DNA of 64,000 nucleotides from Codonopsis lanceolata (GCA_013146195.2 CM028377.1:6734239-6798238), one strand, 5' to 3'; shown: positions 9,998-21,584, numbered from the stretch's first letter. Made by a program: numbers and translations. The notes: generated from the letters alone by a model not told the origin.

Positions 9998-12793
9998 TGT
10001 GACGACCCGACCCGGACCCCAATGCGAGATCCCGAGTCGTGCCGTCCAAATAATCAATAACACAAGCATGCATAGTAGGATCATAAAATTCATGTGGCGC
10101 AACATCGCATACAAACAACAACTCGGCTACACTTGGCCGGAAAAAGCAACCTAAAATAAACAAGTCATCGGCGACGTTACAGCCGGAACCCAACAACTAC
10201 TCCTACAATTATTAACACATGCTTATAATAACCTCAACGGCCACAACATGCCGGAGACAACAATAATAACATAATTAAACGAGCTTTAGCGGAAGAAAAC
10301 CGTAGTGAACCATACACATATAAACAGGCTCGACATACAAGTCGGCATACCAAAAGATTACAAGTATTAAGTAGTTAAGTTACATCAACAACAAAACCCC
10401 AAGCCAAGTCTACATGACTTGCTTCCCAACGTCCTTTCCAAAAATAAAAGACTAATCATCGAAAGTCCAAAAGAGCAACCTGCTAACACAACAACCAAAC
10501 GAGTACAAGCGAGTCTATCCCGACCGTCTCCTCTCCTGACCGTCTCCCGGCTCGGATCTAAGGAAAGACAAAGCAAACAAATAGGGTAAGTCGAAAGACT
10601 TAGTAAGTTACTACAATGCATGTTCATGTTATAGCATGACATTTATCTCAATTATGGAACATAATCATCATATAGCACTTAGCACGTTGTTCACATAAGT
10701 GCGGGAAATTAAATCATACAAGTAGGATATGATATAGTCACGGCCGCTTCGTAGTTCCTGCAATAAAACTTTATCATACTTTATCGTGCAACATTGATGC
10801 TCTGTGAATGCATCAACTTTTATCAAGTACCACTCGATCTAGATAGCAAGCCAATGCGGCACTTAACCGATGCAAGGGGCTACTTCCCATTGCGACCAAC
10901 AATGGAGGTGTGTGTGAAGTCCTAGGTGCGGCGATCCATAGCGAGCACGAATCCCATAATTCGTGAAGGCGATGCATCGTCCCACCTTGACCCGATAAAC
11001 AAACCAAATAATGCCAGCTGGACTCAATGTGATGCACAAGTAGATATTTACTTGACTAAACCAATCAAAGACCGAATTCGACAAGAGCGAACTCGACCAA
11101 CCAAGTAGGGTATTAATCTCTACTATGAAGTCATATCAAGGCAAATAAATTGCACAAACCAACCTTTCATAAAAACTTGTCATAACCAATCAAACCAATC
11201 TCATACTTGAGTAAACCAAATCAAACGGTGTTCAAACTTCGTAGGGATGGAAATTAGGGTTTATCAAGTTCAAATCTTCCCTAGAATCGACTCCGTTGAG
11301 TCTTTGCTCTAAATTCCCAATTTTGGAGAAATTGAAGCTATATGCTTCATAACCCAACCTAGGTCATTTCTAGGTTCAACAAGGTATTAAATTCACCAAG
11401 GCAATGCAAAGTGATTCATGTATATCATAGAGTTCATTTCATAGGATAGAACACATACAACATAACAACATTTAATGTAGGCACCATTTAGGGCATTCTC
11501 ATGTAACCAAACTTCCAACAACAAATAATGTACATGTCTCTAACATGTTTAAAACTTTAAATAGGTAAGATGAAAGAATAATATAGGCTTTCACAAGCAA
11601 GAATTCAACCTATACATGCTCCTAACAAGATCAAAATCTCAACATACAAAAAGATAGCATGGAAGGCATACATGTGTCCTCATTGACCTCAACCACCATA
11701 GGCTTTGCTTCCTTAGGGTCAATGAGAACTTAAAAGAAGAAGATGAAGAAAGTAACTTACAAGTTATACACCAAAGAAAGAGATGGAAGGAACCAATCGG
11801 ATGGAAATGCTCCCCTTCTTGAGCTCTACAACTTTAATGAAGGACCCTTGGGCAAATGATGAATGGATGATGAAGGATGGAGATGAAGACCTCAAGAAAC
11901 CATGGAAGAGTTAGGGAGAGAATGAAATTCGTTTTTGGAAGAGGGAGGGTGAGAATGAGGGTCAAAAATCTGAAATGTGGTTGATATAGGTCTAGATTTT
12001 GAGTGGGACAAGTGTCAACAACTTGTGGTCCCTTTTCTAATCTGATTTGGGGGTTAATTGGTCACTAATGTGATCTTAATCTATCATTAAAAATTAGTTA
12101 GGGATGTTAGGACTTAAGTAGGAAGGGTTAGGGAGGTTTAGGATAGGTTTAGATATGGGTTTGAAGTGTACAATTCGTCCAATTTCTGTAACAGAGAAAA
12201 TCATCCCGAACAAAGAAAGTGAGGCGGGCGCTCACCCTAGTCATGCGGCCGCCTCAACAACTGGGCTCTCCCCAAGTTCGACCATTCAGAATTACTCTCA
12301 AGATTTGAGGCGGGCGCCACCAGCTCCCATGCTCGGCCTGAACCCTAAAACTTGATTCAAACTTGATCTAAATGGTCCCAAACTTTTGGGCAACCATTCT
12401 AAGGTCTAACCCTACTCAAAACAAGTCGGAAACGCACCAACAACCCCGAACAAGCTAGAACAAGGCGCCGAACCACGCGATTTAATGAACAACGGATTAA
12501 ACTCAAATCAAACACCAATCAAACTAGGATGTCTTGGGCATGAAAAAGGTTTGTTTCAACATGATTAAGACTTGAATAGAAAGCCAAGAACTCAACGAGC
12601 ACTTCGTACGTCGAAATAGAAGCAAATACGAGCAACGAGAGGAATCGCTAAGACCAAATTCAACGCGATTAAACCGGCGATTCAACCAACAAGTTTATAT
12701 GATTCTAAACATTTATATAACAAGTAAAACATGCTCACAATCAACCAAGAAAGTATAAAGACAAGCATAGAATGCACATGCAAGATTGCTACA
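9998..12793 (-). mobile_element. 3' LTR of minus-strand Tekay element 1
   Basis: A 2796-bp LTR in reverse orientation: on the minus strand it starts TGTAGCAATCTTGCATGTG at 12793 and ends CGGGTCGGGTCGTCACA at 9998. It is collinear with the solo LTR 176-3016. Decayed Tekay integrase and chromodomain sequence lies directly upstream in minus orientation, so this is the 3' LTR. The 5' LTR would lie in or beyond the gap. The element interrupts tandem unit 3. Confidence 0.88.
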
Positions 12794-14011
12794 CTCTCTC
12801 CTCCTTTAGGAATTTAGTCCCTAAATTCTTACCAAGCTCTCAAACAAATGTGGATGCTTCTCGCGCATCTCCGCTCCGCCTCCCACGTTGCTTCTTCGAT
12901 GTTGTGATTCCTCCAAAGAACTTTGACTAAGGGAATTCTTTGGTCTCAGAATTGCTCCTTGGTATCCAATATCTTCACCTTTCAACGTATGACATATCCG
13001 GCTCAAACGTGATCTCCTCATACTCGAGTACATGGGACTCGTCTTTCAGATACTTTCGCAACATGGAAACATGGAATACATTATGAGTCTCCGAAAGTGA
13101 AGGTGGCAATGCAATACGATACGCCAAAGTCCCAACTCTCTCCAAAACTCGAATGGACCAATGTATCTCTTGTAAGCTTCCCTTTCTTGCCGAACCTCTT
13201 AGTACCTCTCCCGGTGTTACCTTCGAACACGAATCACCCACTTGGAATTCAAGATCCCGCCTTCGATTGTCCGCATAACTCTTTTGTCGACTTTTGAGCG
13301 GTAGCGCAAACGATCTCTAATCAACTTCACGCCTCAACCGATCTGTCAGACTAACTCTAACCCCAAAGTTTCGCCTCCAACTTCATCCCAACAAATTGGC
13401 GATCTACACTTTACATACAAAGCTTCATACGCGCCATCTTGATACTCGACGATAACTCGTTATTATACCAAACTCGGCTAAAGGTAAGTGAGAATCCCAG
13501 CTTTCCTTGAAATCCACTCGCACAAGCTCAAGCAAAGATATCCTCCAAAATCTGAATCAATCGCTGGATCGCCATCCGCTTATGGATGAAAAGTCAGGAT
13601 CAAGTCCAACCTAGTCCCCAAAGCTTCTCCGCAATGACTTCCAAAATCTAGATGTGAACCTCGGATCTCTATCTGACACAATACTAACCTAAGACGCCAT
13701 GAAGTCTCACATCTCGGACATACAAAGCTGCTAACTGAGTCAATGAATAAGTGATAGCTATAGGAATGAAGTGTGCGCACTTAGTCAACCCGTCGACTAT
13801 AACCCAAACCCCATTAAACCCTCCGCGCGCGTGTAACCCCGCCACAAAATCCATAGTAATGAACTCCCATTTCACTCCGTGAATCTCCAATGGTCAGAAA
13901 CCCCCGCCAGGCTCCTCGATGCTCACTTTAACCCCGCCGACAAGTCAAACACTTTGACATACCGCAATGTCTCTCTTCATACCCTTCCACCAAACCGGCT
14001 TTTTCAAATCT
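12794..14011 (-). pseudogene. Tekay element 1 integrase and chromodomain remnant
   Basis: Broken frames on the minus strand encode the end of a Ty3/Gypsy Tekay polyprotein. Seen are the integrase zinc-binding end near 13940-14010, the core start EFITMDFVAG with NGVWVIVDGLTKCAHFIP (13684-13890), the post-core HNVFHVSMLRKYLKDESHVL motif (12975-13241), and chromodomain remnants ending at 12821. Several frameshifts separate these blocks. The same order is better kept in the plus-strand element at 51674-53096. Such integrases insert cDNA and the chromodomain guides targeting to heterochromatin, but this copy cannot encode a functional enzyme. Confidence 0.85.
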
Positions 14012-14111
14012 NNNNNNNNNNNNNNNNNNNNNNNNNNNNNNNNNNNNNNNNNNNNNNNNNNNNNNNNNNNNNNNNNNNNNNNNNNNNNNNNNNNNNNNNN
14101 NNNNNNNNNNN
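14012..14111. other. Assembly gap (100 N)
   Basis: Exactly 100 N, the usual placeholder for a gap of unknown size. The rest of Tekay element 1 and its 5' LTR are missing here. Confidence 0.98.
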
Positions 14112-14958
14112 CCACTAAGGGTTGGCTGTCATTAACAACTTTCTTCCCAAAGTACTACATTGTGAATCACGGGGGTGCGGAGTGCACATTCACATAAGTT
14201 TTATGGGCTTACTGGTGTTAATAATCAAGTGCACATTAAAATTTGTGACGAGTTTTCATTAACAATCATTTTTTACGGTGAAATCCAAAGGATACAACCA
14301 TTTGAAAGGAATGCAAATATCAATTTAATTACGTAGCGTAACTTAACGTAACAACTTGTTGATCAATATCTTCGGCTTCCCGGTTTCTCGATCGATGAGT
14401 CGATGACGGCAATGCATGTTGATTCAATCTCGCCCATGCGTGAAACGGCGCTTATTTTTATTAAATTAAATTAAAGAAAAATAAAAACTATAAATTTATC
14501 AAATTAAATTAAAGATAAAAACTATAAATTGAAAGTATAAATTAAGAAAAAAAAATCAAATAAAACTGTTTTTTAATTATGCATCATGCACACTTTAATA
14601 ATATTATATTATGCATTATGCACACACACTTATAATTTTTAAATTAAAATTAAAGATAATGAAACTATATACTAAAGGCAGAGAAATAAAATAAAGCTGT
14701 TTATCTATTTAATAACTTAAAATTCAAGATACACAAAAACAATTTAAATTATGTTGTATTTATGTATGACTAAAAAACCCAAAAAAACCTAAGTATAAAT
14801 ATATAATACTTACCAATCTCCTTAAACTCCCTCCCTCATTTCAAACACTCCCTCCCTCCCTCTAATCTCAAACACTCCCTCCCTGCATGCTTGGCGCTCT
14901 CTCTCTCCAAAAGGTGATTTTGTCTCTACGGTTCGCACGACAACGGCGCCGCATGCCG
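14112..14958. other. AT-rich spacer, no gene recognised
   Basis: Most of the segment is AT-rich with repeated AAATTAAATTAAAG-type words. At 14821-14885 there is a C/T-rich tract with repeated ACTCCCTCCCT, and then GC-rich DNA that is interrupted by the Tat solo LTR. No frame with a recognisable product was found. Confidence 0.5.
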
Positions 14959-16723
14959 TGTGGGTTCCCCAGGAAAAATCTTCGCGCCCCGCGCTTGGGA
15001 TAAGGGGTCGCGTGCGTGCTGGTGACATCAGCATCGGAACCCTCCCAGGGGAGGGCCGAAATCAAAGTCGAGAGGAATCTTTGTCGAAATAATTGGAATG
15101 GGCCTCGGTTGCCTTTAGTGGATTTTGATCTAATATGGGAGCTTTGAGTTTTCTATGTCAAGTTATCCCTTTTTAGGGGGATACCGAGGATATAGGAATG
15201 CATCACCCTTCTATTCTCATTCTCCCTTTTTTAGGGGAAAATGTGAAAGTGCAGAGGAAGAATGTTGCGATGCCCCAGCTATGGATTTTTATGAAAATAG
15301 CTTTATGGCATGTCGGATCACTATGGGTGCTTTGGGTTTTACGTCAAGTTATCCTTTTTTAGGGATCTTAGGGACATAGAATACATCACCTTTTCCATTC
15401 TCGGGAGAAACGGAAAAAGTGCAAAGGAAAGATCTTGCGAGGCCCCGGATCCAAAATGTTTTAGAGTCACCATCTTTATTTTAAGGAATAAATAAAAGCA
15501 AAACCAAAAAAGAAAACCGAGAGATAATAAAACGGGTTCGAAGGCTAAGTTACGAGTTGGGAAGGTGCTAGGCACCCAACTCGCCCTTTCGGTCTCAAAA
15601 CAGTTTTTGGCTAAAGTATGCTTGTTGTTATATTAATTTAATGATAAATAAAGCATTAAATGCCTACAAATACATCCATTTGTCTACATTATTCTGAGAC
15701 TTGCAAGCTGTCTCTTTTACAAATAATTACAAATATACTTGAAAATATTTGGCCATAATATGACTACATTTAGTACTATTTCCTAACTAAATCCGAGGCG
15801 GCAACTCGCTATATATCTACATTGGACGGATTGGAAATAATACTTTTACAAATAAAAACTTTAAAATAAAACTTCTTGACCGGCTTTGAGGGTGTGTAGC
15901 TCCTCGGGTCCTTCGTCGCTTGAGGGAGAGGGAGTCTTTTGTTGTTGTTGTGTGTTGTGAAGTGTTGTGAAGATTCGGGCAGAGTGGCTGCTTCCGAAAG
16001 TTACTTTTGTCCTCGGGATTTGGGCAGAGTATCTGTTTGTGTTTGATTGTTTGTTGGCTTGAGGTAGGCGAAAATGGGCAAGAATAAGGGCTTATTTAAA
16101 GCTGATTTGGCCTTTAATCGAGCGGAAACAGCAACCGCTCTTTCCACGATTTTTGGACCGGGGAAATAGGGTGGATACTTAGTTGTGGGGCTAAGGCTCA
16201 CTTCTACGGGTTGGTTTTGTGTTTGGAAGAGGTTTGGCAGGGTTTCGAGGCTTTTTGAGGTGATCGCTCACTATCTCACTTCGCCCTCTATTTCTCCAGC
16301 GTAACAGAGAACGCGAAGAATTTTTATCGAAGAAAAGGTGTGTTGAATGAGGAGCCGGGTGCTTGTATTTATAGGAGGAACTGAGGACATCGATGGAATT
16401 TAATTTCCTTCTTCGCGCATCAGCCGGCTTGTACACAGTGCGGGAGAGATTGCACTTTACGGCAAATAAAGGAGAGAACTGGGCGCAACGCAATACAAAT
16501 TTGGGCGCAGGCAAGGGAATTGGGCGCCATGCCCAATTTCTATGGTGGTGGTGCCTAATTTCAAAGATCCCATTTTTTGTACACTTTGGTCCCCCTAGTC
16601 CTTTTGCATCTGCTTTGTCCTTTGCACTTTTGACCTTGTAACTTGACATTTGTTAATGTTTTAACAGGTCTTGATATTTTATGTCATGTCACATACCAGG
16701 GGTACGAAATTGGGGTGTCTACA
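14959..16723 (-). mobile_element. Solo LTR of the Tat/Ogre family
   Basis: This 1765-bp unit is the reverse orientation of the Tat 3' LTR at 39252-41012. On the minus strand it begins TGTAGACACCCCAATTTCG at 16723 and ends near 14959 with CCCACA. Shared landmarks are the TTCCCAACTCGTAACTTAGC block and the CCCTAAAAAAGGG hairpins. It has a TATA-like TATTTATA at 16366-16373 with GGGCGCC dyads upstream on the minus strand. No pol or PBS lies next to it. Flanks TGCCG and CCGGC do not form a clean target duplication. The 152-residue ORF inside is not a gene. Confidence 0.82.
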
Positions 16724-17144
16724 CCGGCCGGGAGGTCTCCTTTTCATGTCCGTCTCCAAGTTGCACAGCAACCCCGTTCGTCCCCCCATCATAATCACTG
16801 ATGCCAGACACCAGATCTTCTCCAACGAATCTTTTTCCTTCTTTCTCAATCGTCGGCCTTTGCCATCGATCTTCAGCGCAGCCCAGACGCGGTTCTCCAT
16901 CTTACCGCCATCTCTGTCGTTCCTGCACCATCGTCAACAAAGCTCCGTCTCAACCATAGAAGCCAACCACGTTCTCCATCTCCCAACGTTCAGCAGCCCC
17001 AGCGAGTTCGCTCCAATCTTCAAATCCTACGGCCTCTCCTGCTTCGATTTCAGTCTCGCCATCTCTAACACCAGATCCAGCACGCATCCCTCTGCAAATC
17101 CAAAGTTTGGGATTGAAATTGAAATCCCCCATATCAACAATTCA
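16724..17144 (+). other. C-rich possible first exon of an unknown gene
   Basis: Right after the solo LTR, a C- and T-rich segment stays open in one frame for about 140 codons and ends at a good 5' splice site, AACAATTCAAGTAAGG, near 17144. The predicted peptide is Ser/Pro-rich and has no recognised domain. Its composition fits a first exon or 5' UTR. Whether the GC-rich DNA left of the LTR (14885-14958) belongs to the same exon is unknown. Confidence 0.3.
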
Positions 17145-17850
17145 AGTAAGGTCTTTCTAATCTTTACAAATATAATTGCTGCAAGTTATGAAATTGTTTT
17201 GGAAAATATGTTTTCCAGGAGGCTATTGAGTAGTATGCAATTGTGAGAACTTTCTCTACTGAATTGTGATTTATGTTGACTGGAAATTCTCTTGGTTAAA
17301 TGTTTGAGATTAATCGGTATAATGGTTGCTACTATGTGTGCTGACAAGGGATTATGATTCCAGTTGATGAAAATTATTCTTGATATAATCATGTGGAAAT
17401 AGTAATATTCGAAGAGTTTATTTTTGTTAAAATTGGATCAGTCCCAAGTTCTGTCGCTCTCCGTTTTTCAATGCAATGTTAATTTACAACAGTCTATAAA
17501 TACTTTTGTTAGTATTCTATAAATCTTTAAACATTAGAATATGGATTCTTTTTTTTTGTTGTTCCTAATGGCCCTCTTGGTAAGAGAGTACTTTTGCTTT
17601 AGATACGTTCCATCCCCTGCATCAAAAATATATGCCAACAATATATTCTTGTTTTATAGATCTGTACAGTACACAACCAACACAATCTTCTCTTTGGGAT
17701 GAAATTAGGAATTTTATTCAGTAATTTAGTAGAAGTGTGCATTTCAGTAGATCTGTATATAAACTAATTTATAGTGAATTTCTTACCTTTATTTACACAC
17801 GCATAGAAAGACATACATCCGTGTTTCTCTCCAAAAGAATAACTACAATT

Positions 17851-18126
17851 ATGGCTGCAGTTGCAGAGATTTTGCTATGGAGAAATGATAAGAAATCATT
17901 TACATACTTCATTACACTGGTTCTGCTGTATTACTGGTTTTTTCTTTGTGAAAGAACGTTTATTGCATCTGCTGCCAAGCTTCTGCTGCTCTTAACACTT
18001 GCCCTTTCTGGATATCATGTTGTTTGTACTCTTTTACAGGATAATGCGAATGCTTTGAAGACTCAACTTGAGCAACAGAAGAGTGTTGTTGAGAATCTTG
18101 TCTTGAATTCACAGGTGGGTACTTGA
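17851..18126 (+). pseudogene. Reticulon-domain gene fragment
   Basis: From the ATG at 17851 the frame reads MAAVAEILLWRNDKKSF followed by a long hydrophobic hairpin (YYWFFLCERTF, then SAAKLLLLLTLAL). This is the start of a reticulon homology domain (LLWR motif, first membrane hairpin), as in plant RTNLB proteins and the C-terminus of plant 3-beta-hydroxysteroid dehydrogenase/decarboxylases. Such domains shape tubular endoplasmic reticulum. The second hairpin is missing. The frame runs on through TTTTACAG at 18032-18039 into a 75-bp segment (18040-18114) that looks like a separate exon with a GTGGGT donor and encodes a charged coiled-coil-like stretch. It looks like a gene fragment or chimera, not a complete gene. 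Confidence 0.5.
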
Positions 18127-18952
18127 AACTCTTTATAAAACATGGTTTTGAAATGGATTTGGATTTTATTTTTGGCTTTGCTGTCAAGAGTATTTTTGTA
18201 AATATACTCCTAATATCACATAAAAATAGTACTAAATTGACTATTCAAAATAGTTTGACCAATTTTCGGATCAAGGTTGTATGAATTTGATTTGACTTGA
18301 GATTGATATTCCTCTATTACTGCATATCTTCTGCTTCTGTCTTCCCATTTTAAGTTACTGCATTAGATATCCAGTAAATTGAATATTTAAAAGAAATTAT
18401 TATAGTCGTTGAGAAGAAGAGCAGCCTATTAATGGGCATTATTGCTGATCTATCTACAAAAATAAACTTGGTAAAAACAAGAAGTTGTGTATTGAGTAGA
18501 TTGCTTGAGCAAGTTTTAGTGAGGTATTGACATAAGTGTTTAATTTTTGGTCGTTGCTAATTTTGCATGACTCATAATTTGCATGGATTTGATTTGAGAT
18601 TTGCAAACACTTCACCTTGACTCTGTTGATTGCAGCACACTACAATACCCCCCCCCAGCATCTTGTAAGTTTTGGTCTTAATCTTGTCCACCGGGCTTTT
18701 GAGTTCCAGGTATGTCTTTAAGTGCAAGGTTCAAGCTGCGAGTTTAGTGCTTCTTTTAACTTGTGTATCTCTTGAAAGTAGTCTCTATGTGAATGTAATA
18801 CTTGAAAGTAGTCTCTATGCATATTTGGAACATACAAGTATGCCTTCACTATACTTGAAAGTAAGAGTAGGGGCATTCTGATTTAAACTATTATGTTCTA
18901 CTGGTTGGTTTGTCATATCTGTATGTTTTCTTTCTGAATTTTCTCCTGGTAC
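18127..18952. other. Intron-like or spacer DNA, no gene recognised
   Basis: AT-rich sequence with a possible acceptor TTGATTGCAG before 18640 and a run of nine C at about 18648. At 18760-18870 the word CTTGAAAGTAGTCTCTATG is repeated. No product can be assigned. Confidence 0.4.
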
Positions 18953-19259
18953 CTGGATATTTGCAAAATTATAAGAGAAATTCTTTTTATTTAAAATTTT
19001 TAAAGCTGATTCTTTACTTCTACTAAGGTGATCTGCAATGAAATTACTTTTTCCATCTATGTGTTCAAAAGTTACCTCTAATCCTTGTCCTTGTATTCTG
19101 TCTATGAAATTTAACCATCTATGCTTACTAATTCTCTTTTCTATATTAAGTTTATCAAAAAAATGAAACTATGGCTTTGCAATCTGTTCTTACTGTAATA
19201 GCTTCTTTTTTATAATTAAAGATATCTGGAGTCTTTTCAAAGGACTGGGTTTCATTCTT
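18953..19259 (-). pseudogene. RNase H fragment resembling an endogenous pararetrovirus
   Basis: On the minus strand two adjacent frames encode the C-terminal part of a reverse-transcriptase-associated RNase H. They show the T-D-C motif followed by KAIV, an RWLNF segment, and a terminal H-x-x-G-K-x-N-x-x-A-D-x-L-S-R block. This layout is typical of Caulimoviridae polyproteins, though some LTR retroelements share it. A T-run near 19158 creates a frameshift between the first and second parts. No movement protein, coat protein or RT is seen nearby. It is a short, broken integrated fragment. Confidence 0.55.
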
Positions 19260-19718
19260 AAATCGACATAAATTTTGATCAAACAAATAATTTTAAGAAG
19301 GAAAAAAGTTAGTCTCTGGTCTCTAGTCACCATCAAAATCAAAACATGTCAATTTGCGTTAAAAATTTTTAAATCAATATTACTGTGCATGTGGAGATTT
19401 TTATTTGGTATGATGTGTATTGGTATAAAGATGGAAGTTGTTGATTGTAAAAGTGGAATCTGTTAAACTCAGTTTTGGACAAATGCAAGAATGAAGTTGC
19501 ATTTCTGACCACCAAACACTCACTAACACCTTGAGGTGTATTGTTAGTGCCATATTTCAACCGTAAATGAACTTTAATAAATTTCTTTCCTATGACACCA
19601 CTCTAGTACCTATCTTGACATAACATAGATGTTAAAGAGCTGATCCAGAAATTGATTCAAAATCGACCTGCAAATTGCCTGGACATCATTTATAAGCACA
19701 TAAATTGATGTATGTAGG

Positions 19719-20169
19719 CCAAAGCAACGGCGACCACATCTCGCTTATCGATGTGTTTGTTAGCACTCATACTACACCCGGTGCCACCCCCGATGAACTT
19801 GAGTGGGTTGATGAAAAGGCAAAATCTACATATGTAAGTATATTTCAATTAAGTACTTGTCATTGAATATTCAACTCAAATTATTTATGTATTGTCTATC
19901 TTATATTATTTGTTTGCTTTATTTTGACAGGAAACTTATATGGCGCGGGCAGTTGTAGAGGTGACCGAGGGTCGAATGGAGGCTAATAAGAGTGTACGGT
20001 AAGGATCCAGACCCTAGAATCAGAGCTTGCTCAAACGTGTAAAGCCCTCGCACAAACAAACTCACGATTGGATCTTATAATGCAACAACTTCAGCGGCCC
20101 CCTTCTAGTGCAGGGTCCCCTAGCCTTAATTCTACTAGGAATATGTTTAATGATGAATACTCTCCTTAA
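19719..20169 (+). pseudogene. CACTA transposon protein, C-terminal exons
   Basis: An exon encodes ISLIDVFVSTHTTPGATPDE and ends WVDEKAKSTY directly before a GTAAGT donor at about 19836. The intron ends TTTTGACAG at 19930. The next exon starts ETYMARAVVEV. A frameshift or unrecognised junction follows near 20000, and another frame encodes a coiled-coil-like tail (QLQRPPSSAG...) stopping near 20169. The H-T motif followed by D-E-K-A-x-x-x-Y resembles the conserved C-terminal block of plant Ptta/En/Spm (CACTA) transposase-like proteins. It lies just inside the CACTA subterminal repeats, so context agrees. Confidence 0.6.
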
Positions 20170-20384
20170 TTTTTGGGACAATGTAAACTCTTTAATTTTC
20201 GGGACAATGTGAATTTTATTTCGAACTTTTTGTAATAACATTAGTTTTTAATTTAGTGTCTTTATTACTTTCTAGATTTGCAATTTAGTTTTTATTCATA
20301 CTTGTTATTTTTATATATCAGGTACAAAAATATTAAAATTTTAGAATATGAAAAATTATTTTTTAATTTTTTAATTTTTTTTAA

Positions 20385-20948
20385 TTCAGTGACGGATATT
20401 CCGTCTCTACACAATATTCTATAAATATTTTAAATTCATTCAGTGACGGAGATTCCATCACTAATTAGTGACAGAGGGACTTTTATCAGCGACGGATGTT
20501 CCGTCTCTACACAATATTCCATATATATTTTAAATTCATTCAGCGACGGAGATTCCGTCACTAATTAGTGACGGAGGGACTTTTATCAGCGACGAACTTT
20601 CCGTCTCTAATTAGTGACGAAGGGACTTTTATCAGCGACGGATGTTCCGTCTCTACACAATATTCCATATATATTTTAAATTCTTTTAGCGTCGGAACTT
20701 CCGTAGCAAATTAGTGACGGAGGACATTTGCTGACGGAATAAAGTGACGGAAACTTCGTCACTGATCAGTGACGGATTTTTTTTTCCGTCACTAATCAGC
20801 TACGGGAATTGACATGTCTAGAATCAGCGACAACTGATCAGTGACGGAGCGTTGACGGACCTGTTCCGTCGCTGATGTCAAACTAGTGACGGAAATCTGC
20901 TTTTAGTGACGGAAATTTCCGTCACTGATTACCGATTTTCTAGTAGTG
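20385..20948 (+). mobile_element. CACTA transposon right end: subterminal repeats and TIR
   Basis: The word GTGACGGA and its complement TCCGTCAC recur many times between 20390 and 20930, often as paired inverted copies around a few bases. The end reads CCGATTTTCTAGTAGTG (20932-20948), the reverse complement of CACTACTAGAAAATCGG, a typical CACTA terminal inverted repeat. In this superfamily the subterminal repeats are transposase binding sites. The element abuts SIRE LTR sequence at 20949. Its left terminus was not found. Confidence 0.8.
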
Positions 20949-21584
20949 ACACTCTCACAAGACAACAAGTCTTGGAGAGAAAAAAGCCCACAGAAAAATA
21001 GGTATAGAAAACATGGGAAGAAACAAACAACTTAAAACGGTTAGGAAGACAAAAACAACACCAGCTCTCAATGTAGCTTCGAATGTTATAACATTCAAAG
21101 CTACAATCAAAATTCTGCACAACGCCTGGAATTGAAACAGCTTCTGGATTTCTGATTCTTCTACTCTCAGCTTTCTGAATTCTCTCTCTGTGTTCACCTC
21201 TTCAGTCGCTGCCCAAGGTCCTTTATTTATACGTGAAGAAGACCTACAAAAAAGGAAGCAAACTCCAACAAGGAAGAGGATTAGAGTTAGGAACTAAATA
21301 CACTTACCATAAATCCTAGATTTTATTACCATATGGACAAGGACTCTTGAGACACGGTTTAGAAATTTTTTTGCATAGATTTTGTTTTCAAAATAATTCC
21401 TAAACTTTAGGATCAAGAAAATCAAAATCTAATTAAAGATTTTGTTTCCAAAAATGACTCCTAAACTTTAGGACCAAGAAAACCAAAATCTAATTAAAGA
21501 TTTTGCTTCCAAAAAATGCCTAAACTTAGAGACCAAGAAAGGAGAAACAAAATCAAAATAGGTCATGCCTATTTTACCCTTACA
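20949..21584 (-). mobile_element. 3' LTR of SIRE-type Copia element 1, truncated by CACTA
   Basis: On the minus strand it starts TGTAAGGGTAAAATAGGC at 21584 and is homologous to the LTR at 31074-31954. Its last roughly 260 bp are missing because the CACTA element adjoins at 20949. A TATA-like TATTTATA lies at 21224-21231 (minus TATAAATA). A near-perfect 38-bp palindrome centred on TTATAA occupies 21070-21107. Confidence 0.85.

Noticed and set aside
14112..14120. ACTAA at 14114-14118 as target duplication partner of ACTAA at 9993-9997 for Tekay element 1
   Set aside because: The base sequence after ACTAA should continue as TGTTCAACAAG if this were the other side of the insertion, as units 1 and 2 show. 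It reads GGGTTGGC, so the five-base match is probably chance.
16191..16649. 152-residue minus-strand ORF
   Set aside because: It lies wholly inside the Tat solo LTR, has no domain, and is not conserved as a frame in the 39252-41012 LTR.
18639..18660. CACTACAATACCCCCC as left terminus of the CACTA element
   Set aside because: It does not match the right TIR (CACTACTAGAAAATC) beyond six bases, and the neighbouring three bases do not match those after 20948.
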